From Saccharimonas sp963524295 (GTDB taxonomy: Bacteria > Patescibacteriota > Saccharimonadia > Saccharimonadales > Saccharimonadaceae), in NCBI GenBank assembly GCA_963524295.1, contig CAURFZ010000001.1:372001-436000 (forward strand): a stretch of DNA of 64,000 nucleotides, written 5' to 3'. The position numbers were made by a program, and so were the translations under genes. Below the pieces are notes generated by a model. That model made no database searches, was not told the DNA's origin, and was given only the letters and a program-made list of their open reading frames with translations. This document shows, piece by piece, positions 41,686 to 51,376 of the stretch. How positions within the stretch are numbered: the first letter of the stretch is position 1; the number at the start of each line of letters is the position of its first letter.

Positions 41686-41806
41686 ACACCCTCCTGTGTG
41701 TTAGGTTGTTGTGCCTCTAGTATACCCCACTATCCTCTGTTGTAATAGCCCAAAAGACCACCCCTTATTACCCCATCTCTGTAGCGGTGTAAAAACCACA
41801 TCGTGC

Positions 41807-41826
41807 TGTGGAAATCACGTGGATAA
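41807..41826. promoter_or_regulatory. DnaA-box-like pair upstream of the GH16 gene
   Basis: TGTGGAAAT (41807-41815) and CGTGGATAA (41818-41826), each one or two bases from the consensus. The rest of 41686-41991 holds the outward promoters (TATACT toward the lectin; TATAAT 41942-41947 toward the GH16 gene) and no gene. Confidence 0.35.
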
Positions 41827-41991
41827 CTGCCCACACTGCGAGAATATACAGTGCTCTCTCGCCCTGGCAAAAATATGCATTATGCAGCGAGTCTTGCAAG
41901 ATTATGGGCCTAACCCCTTGCAAAAAACTAACCATAAGCGTTATAATCATGCTCATAACGTTTTTAGACAAAAACAGGGGGGGACAAAACG

Positions 41992-44679
41992 GTGATAAAA
42001 AAAGCAATTATTGTGCTTGCGGCACTTGGTAGTGTTGTGTTGCTTGCACTTCTCTATCATGGCACAACACATGCCGACCAATGGGGTATGGTGTGGCACG
42101 ATGAGTTTACTGGCTCTGCTGTGTCTGGCGAGTGGGACATACTCAAGCAAAATACTGACAACTTGCGCAATACCCACCTCGCCTACAGCCCAAACAATCT
42201 CAAGGTCGCCAACAGTCATCTCGAGATCACTACGCAGCGCCACTGTGTGAGCAATTTGAACGAGCCGCTCACCAGTGCCAACATGAGTGAGCAGCCCTGC
42301 CCCAGCGGCACCACAACCCGCTACCTCAGTGGACGAGTCAAAAACAAGGGCAAGGTTGTGGACGGCACCAAGCCATTCCGAGCCGAGATTCGGGCGAAGT
42401 TTAATTGGAATGGCAAGCGTGGTACACGGCCATCGCTGTGGATGGTGAGTGGCAATACGCTCCAAAACTGCAACGACAACCCCAAGGCCAACGACCCATA
42501 CGGTGAGCTAGACATCATCGAGTGGTATTCATCCACACCAAATTACGCGTGGTCGACCACCCATATGTCGTGCTACCACCACGGTGTCGATGCCAAATGG
42601 AAGACTGGCTGGCGGACGCGTGCCCTATCGCACAGTGGCGAGCACTATGCCGGTGCGCGGCCAGGCTCATTTGCGTACGAGTGGCACACCTGGGCAGTAG
42701 AGTATGATGGTACGACGGTCAAGTACTTTGTAGACGACGAGCCCATCAAGGTATATCGCTACCATGTGAGCCCTACCGACGATGGCAACATCTTCCCTAG
42801 AAAGGATGCCGAACCACTGACGAAGGTCGCCAGCCAAGAGAATATCAATGGTGCATTCCACCGCGGCTGGCAATTCATCCTCAACGACTACGTAGAGATT
42901 AGCAAAAACCTCAGCCCTATCGACCCATCCGATCCATTCCCTACCCAGACGATGCTAATCGACTATGTGCGCGTCTTCCAAAAGGGTGCGGGCACGCAGC
43001 CACCCGAGACGCCAGTGCCAGCAACCGGCACGAAATGGGCTAAGCATGATGCTGCAGGCGACCGCAAATGGTCGGCCCTTGCGAGCTCGGCCGATGGGAG
43101 CAAACTGGTAGCTGCCGCCTGGGGTGGCACAATCCACACCTCTCGCGACGGTGGCGCGACCTGGACGGAGCAGCCAAAGTCTGAGGTGCGCAACTGGGTG
43201 AGCATTGCCAGCTCGGCCGACGGGAGCAAGATTGCGGCACTCTACGACTGGGGCGGCTACATCATGACATCGCAAGACGGCGGTGCAACGTGGCGCAAGC
43301 ACGCGATGAGTGGCTCGATCAACTGGATGTCGATCGCCAGCTCGGCCGATGGTAATAAGCTGGTGGCCGTCGCCAAGGATCACGTTATCTACACCTCGCG
43401 CGATGGCGGTGCAACCTGGACGGAGCAACCAAAGTCGGGCAGCCGCAAATGGCGCGCCGTCACAAGCTCGGCCGATGGCAATAAACTAGCTGCAGTCGTC
43501 GAAGGCGGCGCCATCTACACCTCTTCGAACGGTGGTGCGACGTGGACGGAGCGCACCCAAGCTGGCAGCCACACCTGGACATCGATTGCTAGCTCACCCG
43601 ATGGCACAAAGCTGGTCGCAACAGCCGCTGGTGGCTATATCTATACTTCGGCCGACGGTGGTGCGACGTGGACGGAGCACAGTGTCGATGGCCGACACAA
43701 CTGGACAGCTGCAACCATCTCGGCCGATGGCAACACCCTAGCCGCAACAGCCGGCGGTGGTGGCTACATCTATGTATCGACCGACGGCGGTGCAACGTGG
43801 GTAGCTCAGACGTCACCTGGTGTGCCCAACTGGTCAGCCCTTGCTAGCTCGGCCGATGGGAGCAAGCTCGCGGCCGCTGCCTATGGTGGCATGGTATACA
43901 CCACTACCCAACAGATAGAGGACGGCACACTGGCCGCTGCCGAGGCTGCTCTAGCCCAAGCCGAAGCCAGCAAGAGCCCTGCAGACATCGCTGCTGCTCA
44001 AGCCCGCATTGCTGCCGTCAAGGACGCACGCAAAAAAGCCGCGCTCCAAGCTCGGCTAAACGCCATCACATCAGCTCCATCCATAACAACACCCAAGCAG
44101 CCCACGCAGCCGACCAACTCGACTACCATCCCTCAGCCGCTCGGCGGTGCGGTATCGCTCGCTACAGCTGGTACACCCTGCAGCCACATTGCTTCGGCCG
44201 AGCCAGCAGCTGCTCCCCAGCAGTACCAAGGCCGGACTCTGCGCAATAGCGTGCGCTTCACCATCACCTGTGCTGGGCGCACAGCGCACACTGGCTACAC
44301 CACCCATGTCGCACTCACACTCAGCACGCGCTATCGCGACCCAAGCCGCCTCACCGTGCTCAAACTTGCCAAAGGTGGCTCGATCATCGAAGATATCACA
44401 AGCCGGATCAACTTTGGCACAAACCCCAGTGGTACACGCACAACAATCGCTTACGACGTAACCGACGGTGGCTTTGGCGACGAAGACGGCGCTGCGAACG
44501 GTACGATCCTCGACCCCATCGCCATCTACGAAGATACATCGCACACCGGCTCTACCAGCAACTCATCGCGCCCTAGTGGCCTCCTCGCCAACACCGGCGA
44601 TAGCATCCTCCCCATTACCCTCGGCGCAATTGTGCTAGGTGGTGGCGGGGTGTGGATACTCCGCAAACGGCGATCGTAG
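41992..44679 (+). CDS. Wall-anchored GH16 beta-glucanase with beta-propeller
   Basis: 895 residues. Signal anchor (about 5-28), GH16 domain (about 30-335) with the catalytic signature GELDIIEWYSS (Glu172, Asp174, Glu177), then a beta-propeller (about 347-640) with six Asp-boxes of the form S-x-DGG-ATW, a helical Ala-rich linker (about 645-690), a beta domain containing DVTDGGFGDEDGAANGTILDP, the pattern of choice-of-anchor U domains, and a C-terminal LANTGDS sorting motif (about 865), membrane helix and RKRRS. So it is exported and sortase-linked to the wall. GH16 enzymes cut beta-1,3/1,4-glucans. GTG start; upstream purine-rich stretch. Likely acts on host or environmental glycan. Confidence 0.9.
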   Translation: MIKKAIIVLAALGSVVLLALLYHGTTHADQWGMVWHDEFTGSAVSGEWDILKQNTDNLRNTHLAYSPNNLKVANSHLEITTQRHCVSNLNEPLTSANMSEQPCPSGTTTRYLSGRVKNKGKVVDGTKPFRAEIRAKFNWNGKRGTRPSLWMVSGNTLQNCNDNPKANDPYGELDIIEWYSSTPNYAWSTTHMSCYHHGVDAKWKTGWRTRALSHSGEHYAGARPGSFAYEWHTWAVEYDGTTVKYFVDDEPIKVYRYHVSPTDDGNIFPRKDAEPLTKVASQENINGAFHRGWQFILNDYVEISKNLSPIDPSDPFPTQTMLIDYVRVFQKGAGTQPPETPVPATGTKWAKHDAAGDRKWSALASSADGSKLVAAAWGGTIHTSRDGGATWTEQPKSEVRNWVSIASSADGSKIAALYDWGGYIMTSQDGGATWRKHAMSGSINWMSIASSADGNKLVAVAKDHVIYTSRDGGATWTEQPKSGSRKWRAVTSSADGNKLAAVVEGGAIYTSSNGGATWTERTQAGSHTWTSIASSPDGTKLVATAAGGYIYTSADGGATWTEHSVDGRHNWTAATISADGNTLAATAGGGGYIYVSTDGGATWVAQTSPGVPNWSALASSADGSKLAAAAYGGMVYTTTQQIEDGTLAAAEAALAQAEASKSPADIAAAQARIAAVKDARKKAALQARLNAITSAPSITTPKQPTQPTNSTTIPQPLGGAVSLATAGTPCSHIASAEPAAAPQQYQGRTLRNSVRFTITCAGRTAHTGYTTHVALTLSTRYRDPSRLTVLKLAKGGSIIEDITSRINFGTNPSGTRTTIAYDVTDGGFGDEDGAANGTILDPIAIYEDTSHTGSTSNSSRPSGLLANTGDSILPITLGAIVLGGGGVWILRKRRS

Positions 44680-44709
44680 CCGTGCTCCTGCCCCACACGG
44701 CTCTATCTT

Positions 44710-44745
44710 GGCTTGGATACTGTGCTATCCAAGCCACTTTCTTTT
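44710..44745 (+). terminator. Terminator of the GH16 gene
   Basis: Perfect 10-bp stem GGCTTGGATA/TATCCAAGCC with a 6-nt loop, then CTTTCTTTT. Confidence 0.85.
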
Positions 44746-45266
44746 GCCTCCTTGCGTGTATATAAGCTTGCTAGTACGAGCGAGATTCACATTGCTAGCA
44801 ATGTAGGGTTGGCGCTCTAACCATCTCCCGCACTGCTTTGGGTAAAATAAGGGCACGCTATACGTGCCTCTCCCCTCCCCAAAATCACAAACCATCCTCA
44901 ATAGGTGGAGGACTAATCATCGGCTCAATGTGATCACCCACACTGCCATTGATGTAGATCACAAGGCCGATGCATTAGTGATTGACACCAAGATACATCG
45001 CACAGGAAGCAAGTTCCATCGGTCGCCATCATCTCTAACCCCGACCATCACCGCGCAATGCAAAGGCCGCACCAACACAGCAGCAGCCCTACCCATTCTT
45101 CCTCAAGAGCCCCTAGCAGCGCGCTGGTGCTGGCGTTCTACCTGTGTAAGGTATTTGTCTTGCTGCTTATGCTCAAGTACTGTGACGGTGTATCACTACT
45201 ACATTAGCGCCCAAGCCGCTTAATAATATGCAATTGCTCTATAATGAGCACTCTACCCTACCCCAA
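44746..45266. other. Gene-free region between the two propeller genes
   Basis: No gene supported. Contains a perfect 16-bp palindrome ACATTGCTAGCAATGT (44789-44804), a GGCACG/CGTGCC hairpin near 44853-44869, and a 119-codon ORF (from 44864) without start signals that reads like decayed coding DNA (NVITHTAIDVDHKADALVIDTKIH). Confidence 0.5.
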
Positions 45267-45303
45267 CCAAAAAAGAGAAAGGCATACGGTATGCCTTTCT
45301 CTT
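45267..45303 (-). terminator. Terminator of the propeller/Pro-Ala gene
   Basis: Perfect 14-bp stem (AAGAGAAAGGCATA and complement) with a minimal loop, followed by TTTTTT on the minus strand. Confidence 0.9.
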
Positions 45304-45331
45304 GGGTATAGAGACGCTGCAGTGCAGTGCT

Positions 45332-46897
45332 CTAGTTCTTGCGGCTCTTGACGAACCAGAAGCTTCCGGCGCCAAGACCACTGGCTGCGAGTGCAGCAAC
45401 GAGCCATACGCTGTCGCCGGTGTCGGCGAGAGCTGGACCTTCGTGCTTAGCAGGAGCGGCAGGCTGTGCTGCGGGTGCAGCTGCCGGTGCTGGATTTGCC
45501 TGTGCAGGTTCTGCTACAGGTGCTGGCTCTGCGGCTGGTGCAGGCTCTGTCGCTGGCTCAGCAGGTGCGGGAGCAGCTGGAGTTGCTGGCGCAGGTGCGG
45601 CAGGTGTAGGAGTAGGTGTAGCTGGTGCTGGAGTGGCCGGAGCCGGAGTCGCAGGTGCGGGTGTAGCAGGCGCAGGATTTGCTGGGGCCGGAGTTGCGGG
45701 TGCTGGATTTGCCGGAGCTGGGGTTGCTGGCGCAGGTGTCGCAGGTGCGGGCGTGGCCGGAGCAGGTGTAGCGGGCGCAGGATTGGCCGGAGCTGGGTTA
45801 GCCGGTGCAGGATTTGCGGGCGCAGGGTTAGCTGGTGCTGGGTTGGCCGGAGCTGGCTGCACAACTGGCTTGTCCTTAGCTGTTGCTGTGTTGATGTTGC
45901 CACCGTTGAGTGCTGCAGCGAGGCGTGCACCGTCGTCTGACATAACAACAGCCGACCACGCACCGGTAGCAGCGCTATCATTTTCCATCCAGGTGACACC
46001 ACCATCGTCTGAGGTGTAGACCTTACCACCGTTGACTGTCGCGGCAAGCTTCATACCATCGGCTGAGCTAGCGATTGATGTCCACTTCTGTGGGGTCGAG
46101 GCAGCTTGCTCTTTCCAAGTAACACCGCCGTCTGTCGAGGTGTGAATCTTGCCATCGTTGACGGTTGCAGCAAGCTTCATACCATCAGCCGAGCTAGCGA
46201 TTGATGTCCACTTCTGGGTGCCAGCAGCTGCTTGCTCTGTCCAGGTGACACCGCTGTCTGTCGAGGTGTAGACAACGCCGTCGGCAACAGTTGCAGCAAG
46301 CTTAGTGCCATCAGCCGAGCCGGCGATCGATGTCCACTTCTTCGCACCTGGGTTGGCTTGCTCTTTCCAGCTTGCGCCAGAGTTAGTAGAGGTAAATACC
46401 CCACGGTTGGTTGCCACAGCGGCGAGCTTGGTGCCATCGGCCGAGCTCGTCACAGACACCCAGTCACCAGCAGCTCCTGGGAGACCATTTTTCGTCCAGG
46501 TAGCACCTGAGTCATTCGAAGTGTACATGTAGCCACCCCATTGGTAAAAGGCAGCGATCTTACTACCATCAGCCGAGCTGGCAAGAGCCGTCCACTTTTG
46601 CGGCGCAGGAAGGCCGGTTATTGGTCGTTCCATCCAGGTGACACCACTGTCTGTCGAGGTGTAGACATTCCCGACATTCACTGCTGCAACGAGCTTGGTG
46701 CCGTCTGTCGAGCCAGCCATTGCCGACCAGTTCTTTGTGCCAGAGCCAGCTTGGTCCTTCCAAGCTACCTCTTGGGCGGCACGTGTGGGCTGGGCAAACA
46801 ATGCCACCATAGCGGCTACCGCCACCAGGCACCCAGCCTGAGACACGCGAGCGAGCGTTCTCCATTTATTATGTTTTGCTTGCCTGAGTTCCCTCAT
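45332..46897 (-). CDS. Wall-anchored beta-propeller adhesin-like protein on a Pro-Ala stalk
   Basis: 521 residues. Signal peptide (about 17-40, VSQAGCLVAVAAMVALFAQPTRAA), a propeller of about 300 residues with six Asp-boxes (TSTDSGVTW, TSNDSGATW, TSTNSGASW, ... TSDDGGVTW) closely related to the one in the GH16 protein, a long stalk of PANPAPATPAP repeats (about 345-480), then LADTGDS, a membrane helix and SRKN. Typical of a sortase substrate presenting a binding domain beyond the wall. The stalk DNA is repetitive and may vary in length. ATG at 46897 has AAAAGGAGG with 8-nt spacing. Confidence 0.88.
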   Translation of the reverse strand: MRELRQAKHNKWRTLARVSQAGCLVAVAAMVALFAQPTRAAQEVAWKDQAGSGTKNWSAMAGSTDGTKLVAAVNVGNVYTSTDSGVTWMERPITGLPAPQKWTALASSADGSKIAAFYQWGGYMYTSNDSGATWTKNGLPGAAGDWVSVTSSADGTKLAAVATNRGVFTSTNSGASWKEQANPGAKKWTSIAGSADGTKLAATVADGVVYTSTDSGVTWTEQAAAGTQKWTSIASSADGMKLAATVNDGKIHTSTDGGVTWKEQAASTPQKWTSIASSADGMKLAATVNGGKVYTSDDGGVTWMENDSAATGAWSAVVMSDDGARLAAALNGGNINTATAKDKPVVQPAPANPAPANPAPANPAPANPAPANPAPATPAPATPAPATPAPATPAPANPAPATPAPANPAPATPAPATPAPATPAPATPTPTPAAPAPATPAAPAPAEPATEPAPAAEPAPVAEPAQANPAPAAAPAAQPAAPAKHEGPALADTGDSVWLVAALAASGLGAGSFWFVKSRKN

Positions 46898-47021
46898 GCA
46901 ATAACCCTCCTTTTTGTTGTGAAACACAACACCTTAAATATAACGTTCGCATTATAACACTATTGTGCTTATGGTAACAAGGGGTAATCGAGCGGTGATC
47001 GGCAGTATATTTCGCTACGTG

Positions 47022-47615
47022 CTACGAGTGGTGGTATTTGTCGTTGTTGCTGGAGCTGTATTTGGTAGCAATCCACCGCACCATATGGTATACCGCAAAC
47101 CCCACTACGAGCAGCAGCGATAGATACACGAGTACGAATTTTGCCATAGTCGTTACTGTTGTACTAGCCACCAGTGCTGGGTTCGCAAGTGCCGGAAATT
47201 GGCTCAGCATAAGAGCAAAAGCTATATTCTCCCACCAGTCGCAGACAGCAGCCACTACGGGAAGTAAGATTGCCCACTGGGCCCAGCCCAGCTTCCACCG
47301 CTGCAACGGGAGGCGCCGAACAAAAAACGCCAATGTGCAAGCATAAAACACCGCATAGATAACTGCATAACAGGCGTCGATCGGCAAAAAGATATGGAGA
47401 TACGCGCTTCTACCAGCCTCACCCAGAGCAGTTAATGTATGATTGATGTGGGCGGCACTATTGCCAAAGTTAAGGTCGAGAATTGCCGCACCACCAGACA
47501 CCAGAGACACGTAACTAGCTGCCTGCCGCATCGCAGCCATGCCAAGGAGAAAAATTACCAGCAGTCCCCCAATATGGCGAAGCTTTACCGCTTGAATACG
47601 ACGAGTTATATGCAT
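47022..47615 (-). CDS. Unknown polytopic membrane protein (197 residues)
   Basis: About five hydrophobic helices (about 16-36, 75-95, 105-125, 140-160, 165-185) with a conserved-looking VAAVCDWWENIAFALML segment. Basic N-terminus (cytoplasmic). No family recognised. TATAAT ends 6 nt before the ATG, so leaderless. Confidence 0.6.
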   Translation of the reverse strand: MHITRRIQAVKLRHIGGLLVIFLLGMAAMRQAASYVSLVSGGAAILDLNFGNSAAHINHTLTALGEAGRSAYLHIFLPIDACYAVIYAVFYACTLAFFVRRLPLQRWKLGWAQWAILLPVVAAVCDWWENIAFALMLSQFPALANPALVASTTVTTMAKFVLVYLSLLLVVGFAVYHMVRWIATKYSSSNNDKYHHS

Positions 47616-47676
47616 GATTTTATTATACCTCTATAGTAGTTTAGCGGAATCGACCCTCCTGGATGAGACAGTCCGC

Positions 47677-48651
47677 TTATGCTCGCTCTGTGACAGATGC
47701 AAAAGCAGTGCTTATATAGCAAGCCACAAATACTACCAGCCACGCCACAAGCGAGACAACGCCTACTGCTGAGCTAGCCAACAGCGAGCTCCCACCAACG
47801 ACTAGAAGTAGCATAACTTGCGAGAAGCCATTAAACGTCCCGTGCAGCACGGCAGCAAGCCACACACTTCGGGTCCGCTCAACAACAAAACCAAGCACGA
47901 GCGACATCACCACACAAAATCCAATGAACAACACCGACCCCGGAAGCGCGTTCGCTGTGCCGTAGTTATACCCTAGAGCAATCAGTGGAATATGCCACAG
48001 CCCCCACAGCACGCCAATCGTCACGTATTTCTTGCAAAATGGCCGTCCCGCAAATGCCTGCGCGAGGTAACCACGCCACAGTATCTCCTCTGTCATCGCA
48101 AAGATCGCATTTACCGTTAGCCCAGCCGTCAATGCACCAAAGATACCAAGCGGCAACATAGCAAGCGGTGTTGGTGGCATATTCATCGCGCTGGTATCAA
48201 CCGATGTGCCGATGAGCTTCTCAAGGTTGTGCACCAAGTGTCCATTAGTCATTGCCAGGTGCCCAAAAGTCTCTGGCCACAGCCAGCCAAGAATAGCAAC
48301 GGAGCCTATCATCAATACTGCCCAGGCCAAGAATAGCCCAGCGACCAATACATACTTATTCACGGTGATGTGCTTTAATGATAACAACGCACGGAATGGT
48401 ATTGGTATGCTAAGCATTAATCGACTCAGTAAGAGCGTATACAGTGGTACCGGCATATACAAAACCGCGATGTACGCCAAGCGCAATGCTAGCGCTACTG
48501 GCGGCGCGCTACTGCTTGTCGCAGCTATAACCGCCCAGTAGCCACCTCCGGCGAGTGCCGTCACGAGAAAGAGGGTGATGAGTACTTTGTTGCGATGCTC
48601 TTTTTTAATGAGAGGGAGTGAATTGGATGTTTTTTCTGTCGTGTTACTCAT
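47677..48651 (-). CDS. CPBP-family intramembrane glutamic protease (CAAX/Abi type)
   Basis: 324 residues, about eight membrane helices. The three ABI motifs are present: EEILWRGYLAQAF (paired Glu), LWGLWHIPLIALGY (His) and AAVLHGTFNGFSQ (His). Members include eukaryotic Rce1 and bacterial PrsW-like or bacteriocin self-immunity proteases. Substrate unknown. The only -10 (TATAAT, 48696-48701) gives a leader of about 40 nt. Confidence 0.82.
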   Translation of the reverse strand: MSNTTEKTSNSLPLIKKEHRNKVLITLFLVTALAGGGYWAVIAATSSSAPPVALALRLAYIAVLYMPVPLYTLLLSRLMLSIPIPFRALLSLKHITVNKYVLVAGLFLAWAVLMIGSVAILGWLWPETFGHLAMTNGHLVHNLEKLIGTSVDTSAMNMPPTPLAMLPLGIFGALTAGLTVNAIFAMTEEILWRGYLAQAFAGRPFCKKYVTIGVLWGLWHIPLIALGYNYGTANALPGSVLFIGFCVVMSLVLGFVVERTRSVWLAAVLHGTFNGFSQVMLLLVVGGSSLLASSAVGVVSLVAWLVVFVACYISTAFASVTERA

Positions 48652-48783
48652 CTGTATACACCTAGCCTTTTGTGATTTTGTTCGTATGAGGTGATTATAC
48701 CACTCTGAAGCTTTTTTCGCTATTTACTTATATAGATAATTGTCCACCATAACTAGATTGGCTCATTTGCTTTATTCTTCTAT

Positions 48784-48855
48784 CGTCGCTACAATAGAGC
48801 TATTAAGACGAAAAGGTTCCGAACGGTTAATTGCCTAAGGACCCTTTTTCTATTT
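48784..48855 (+). promoter_or_regulatory. Repeated intergenic sequence, copy 1, with terminator-like hairpin
   Basis: GACGAAAAGGTTCCGAACGG (from about 48808) recurs at about 49782, and a second shared block CGCTATTTACTTATAT lies upstream in both places. In this copy AAAAGGTTCC can pair with GGACCCTTTT and is followed by T/C, and CGC-TACAAT lies just upstream, so a short plus-strand RNA is possible. Confidence 0.4.
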
Positions 48856-48885
48856 AGTGCCGGACAGCTAACTTACTGCCTCAAG

Positions 48886-49044
48886 CTATACAACGGCCAT
48901 CTCCTCCCCCATCGCCTGGATTTGCCACTGGCGCTCGCGGGCGGCGGCTCGGTCGCCGGGGTGAAGGAGGTTGATAACCTTGATGGCGTAGTCGCTAGCT
49001 ACTACGGTGTGCTCTGGCATGTGACCAGTGCCGATACGGTTCAC
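48886..49044 (-). CDS. Small protein of 52 residues, unknown
   Basis: MNRIGTGHMPEHTVVASDYAIKVINLLHPGDRAAARERQWQIQAMGEEMAVV from a GTG that lies 7 nt after TATACT, matching the leaderless pattern of the region. Codon use matches neighbouring genes. An internal ATG (after GTGH) would give 44 residues. Function unknown. Confidence 0.4.
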   Translation of the reverse strand: MNRIGTGHMPEHTVVASDYAIKVINLLHPGDRAAARERQWQIQAMGEEMAVV

Positions 49045-49145
49045 TTACTGTAGTATATCTATCCAACACTCAATACTCTCTTGGCCACTCATTACTTTAC
49101 TGATCTCAGCGGCTTTATACAAGAAGTTTTGGTGATCATTATACC

Positions 49146-49179
49146 AAAAACCTCGACGGGAGACGGATTCAAGTCGAGG
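49146..49179 (-). terminator. Terminator of the Nudix gene
   Basis: CCTCGAC/GTCGAGG hairpin (15-nt loop) followed by TTTTTGG on the minus strand, 45 nt after the stop codon. Confidence 0.75.
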
Positions 49180-49223
49180 CACTATAAAGTTATATTGGTA
49201 AAGAAATACATCTCAACCAAGGT

Positions 49224-49703
49224 TTATTGTGCAACTTTACTATACAGTTGTTGCCACTGCCTATGCGCCGCATATGCCCGATCGGTCGCGTCGTAGCCAG
49301 TGCCTTGCAGATTATCAGGGTTGATGAACATCACATCATCACCCTCCTCTCCTGGCGCAAAGTCGAAATTTTCGGGCCAAACGCGGCAATAAAAACAGAT
49401 TTGATACGCATCAAGCCGCTCAATATATATCTGATCCGATGCGTCAAAAATTTGATAGCGCACATCGCCCTGGTAGCCGACCTCTTCATGCAACTCGCGC
49501 TTTAGTGATGACTCAATCGTCTCATCATAATCCATTCCGCCACCAGGCAAATCCCAAAACGGCCGATCAATTTCTTTGACAACCAAGATCTGCCCAGCGT
49601 CGTTATATATTAATGCTTTGAGGGAGATGCGGTAGAGATAATCGTGGCGAACTATTCCGTCTGCATTTTGCGTAGTGAGGTGTCCGTTGGTATTTTTTGG
49701 CAT
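49224..49703 (-). CDS. Nudix hydrolase
   Basis: 159 residues. Canonical Nudix box GGGMDYDETIESSLKRELHEEVGY (about 53-76), all catalytic Glu present. Lacks extra domains. FWDLPGGGMDYDE and CFYCRVWPENFDFAPGEEGDD suggest an NTP or NDP-sugar substrate, not resolved. TATAAT ends 7 nt before the ATG. The upstream region shares sequence with that of the CPBP gene. Confidence 0.85.
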   Translation of the reverse strand: MPKNTNGHLTTQNADGIVRHDYLYRISLKALIYNDAGQILVVKEIDRPFWDLPGGGMDYDETIESSLKRELHEEVGYQGDVRYQIFDASDQIYIERLDAYQICFYCRVWPENFDFAPGEEGDDVMFINPDNLQGTGYDATDRAYAAHRQWQQLYSKVAQ

Positions 49704-49759
49704 GAGAGTAATTATAGCATCCTTATTTCTTTCTCGCTATTTGCTTATATTCCTCTTTT

Positions 49760-49805
49760 TGTTGCACTGAAACCATTACGACGAAAAGTACCGAACGGTT
49801 AGTCA
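49760..49805 (+). promoter_or_regulatory. Repeated intergenic sequence, copy 2
   Basis: GACGAAAAGTACCGAACGG at about 49782 and CGCTATTTGCTTATAT at about 49735 match the copy near 48.8 kb. Both copies lie directly upstream of, and divergent from, a minus-strand gene. Confidence 0.4.
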
Positions 49806-49855
49806 TTTAGCTTGTGTTGCATCTACCAAGTACGTTGATGACTCATTGCCACCAG

Positions 49856-51097
49856 TTACACCCGAGGTGATTCAGACAAACACCGCGTGGCATGGCGAAA
49901 ACCGATCTGCTCATCACCCTTATGGATATCCTGGAGAGATAATACAACATAACCACTGTCATCCCATGCAATATACGGAGCATACAGAGACTGCTCTGGT
50001 GCCTTACAATATGCTCCGTAGGTTTGATCATTGTCCGACGACTGCGACTCTCCTTCGATGATCTTACTCAACTCAGCAGTTAGAGCTTCTGCAATAGTTT
50101 GGCTGTCATGACCATACCGCTTATAGAGATTCGGGTCTTTGTCGAGCGGAGACTGATCCTGCTCTTCTGCAGTTACTGCATGCGTATGATCGGAGTGCTG
50201 TTTCTGCTCAGACTTACGAAGAGAAGGAACTGGAATCCCTCCAACCGAAAAGAGGCCAGGAATAGACATTGTCAGCTTTACATCACTCCCTTTGGATGAC
50301 TGCTGACCGCTCTGGTCTATGAGTGCAGTCGCCACCTGTGATAGCGCCTGTTCGACCGACAGCTCAGGCTCTTTTATATCGACCCAATCTAGCTTGTGGA
50401 TTTTTTGGTAGCTCATCCCTCGAAACCGAGGCTCTTGCCTACCAGCAATAACACTTGCCGTACAGGGGATGCCATCAGGGCTATAAAAAACCGCTGTACC
50501 CTTTGGAACTGTGTTAAATTTTGGCCACGCATCATGCGACAAACTCCAACGAGCATGCAAGCCATATATTGTTCGCTCTATATCGCGTGTTGTATCAATT
50601 TGCTGCCGCAACGGGTTATTCTCGATGCTATCATCTTCTGTCGCTCGCCGAAAGGCTTTCGCCCACAGCTTGTAATCGAAATTATATGGCGCTACAACAA
50701 CACGTGGGTCATACTCACGTTCTTTGAGTTTTTCATACCGATGAGCCAGGCGCAAAAGCCCTCTTGTGGCACTCGTGCCAAGCGGCATGCAGCTTTTTAG
50801 CCCCATCTCGTGATACGGTTGGCCCGTTGCATAGCTAATGATGCGAGACGTCGATCGCAGCGCCTGAAAGAAAGACTCGCCAAATTCACGATATTCTTCC
50901 TTGTCGAAGATCTCACTCTTCGCTTCCTCAACGAACGAGATCTCACCGCGCCGATCTAGAGACAGCAGCCTCTCTTGGGACTGCTTTGGCACCTTAATAG
51001 ACACACCCCTTTTTGGAATGATAAATTCCGTCTCTTCACGTGTTACTGAGTGTGCGTGTGACTCCCAGCCCCTCGGGATAGATTCCTTCCTATTCAT
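49856..51097 (-). CDS. Unknown 413-residue protein
   Basis: No family recognised. N-terminal half has a beta-hairpin-like TEFIIPKRGVSIKVPKQSQERLLSLDRRGEISFVEE followed by helices (EEYREFGESFFQALRSTSRIISYATG); the middle carries many Arg/Asp pairs; residues about 285-345 are polar and low-complexity (RKSEQKQHSDHTHAVTAEEQDQSPLDKD). Soluble, no signal peptide. AAGGAG with 6-nt spacing fixes the ATG at 51097. The 279-nt upstream gap (51098-51376) has no visible gene. Confidence 0.55.
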   Translation of the reverse strand: MNRKESIPRGWESHAHSVTREETEFIIPKRGVSIKVPKQSQERLLSLDRRGEISFVEEAKSEIFDKEEYREFGESFFQALRSTSRIISYATGQPYHEMGLKSCMPLGTSATRGLLRLAHRYEKLKEREYDPRVVVAPYNFDYKLWAKAFRRATEDDSIENNPLRQQIDTTRDIERTIYGLHARWSLSHDAWPKFNTVPKGTAVFYSPDGIPCTASVIAGRQEPRFRGMSYQKIHKLDWVDIKEPELSVEQALSQVATALIDQSGQQSSKGSDVKLTMSIPGLFSVGGIPVPSLRKSEQKQHSDHTHAVTAEEQDQSPLDKDPNLYKRYGHDSQTIAEALTAELSKIIEGESQSSDNDQTYGAYCKAPEQSLYAPYIAWDDSGYVVLSLQDIHKGDEQIGFRHATRCLSESPRV

Positions 51098-51376
51098 CGG
51101 TCGCTCCTTCTATTTATAATTCAATTACCGTTTTTGCATAGTATATTGCAATTATAGTGTTTCGGCAAGGGTGCCCATATCCGAATCTCGAAACTGTGGA
51201 GTGCCTATTATGCATCAGTACTCTGAAGGGGATATGGTAGAGAGTAATCAGCACCTCGATCATCATTCAAGATCGTAATGATTTCACTATTTCGTATCAT
51301 CCTCATCATATTTTTATGGTCTTCTTGAAACTTTTCTCGCTACACTCGTTATCACTCTATCGCCATAAACCCCCTC

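Noticed and set aside
44770..44850. Minus-strand TGGTTAGAGC resembling a tRNA D-arm
   Set aside because: Only a partial match; no T-loop, total closed length about 52 nt. At most a remnant.
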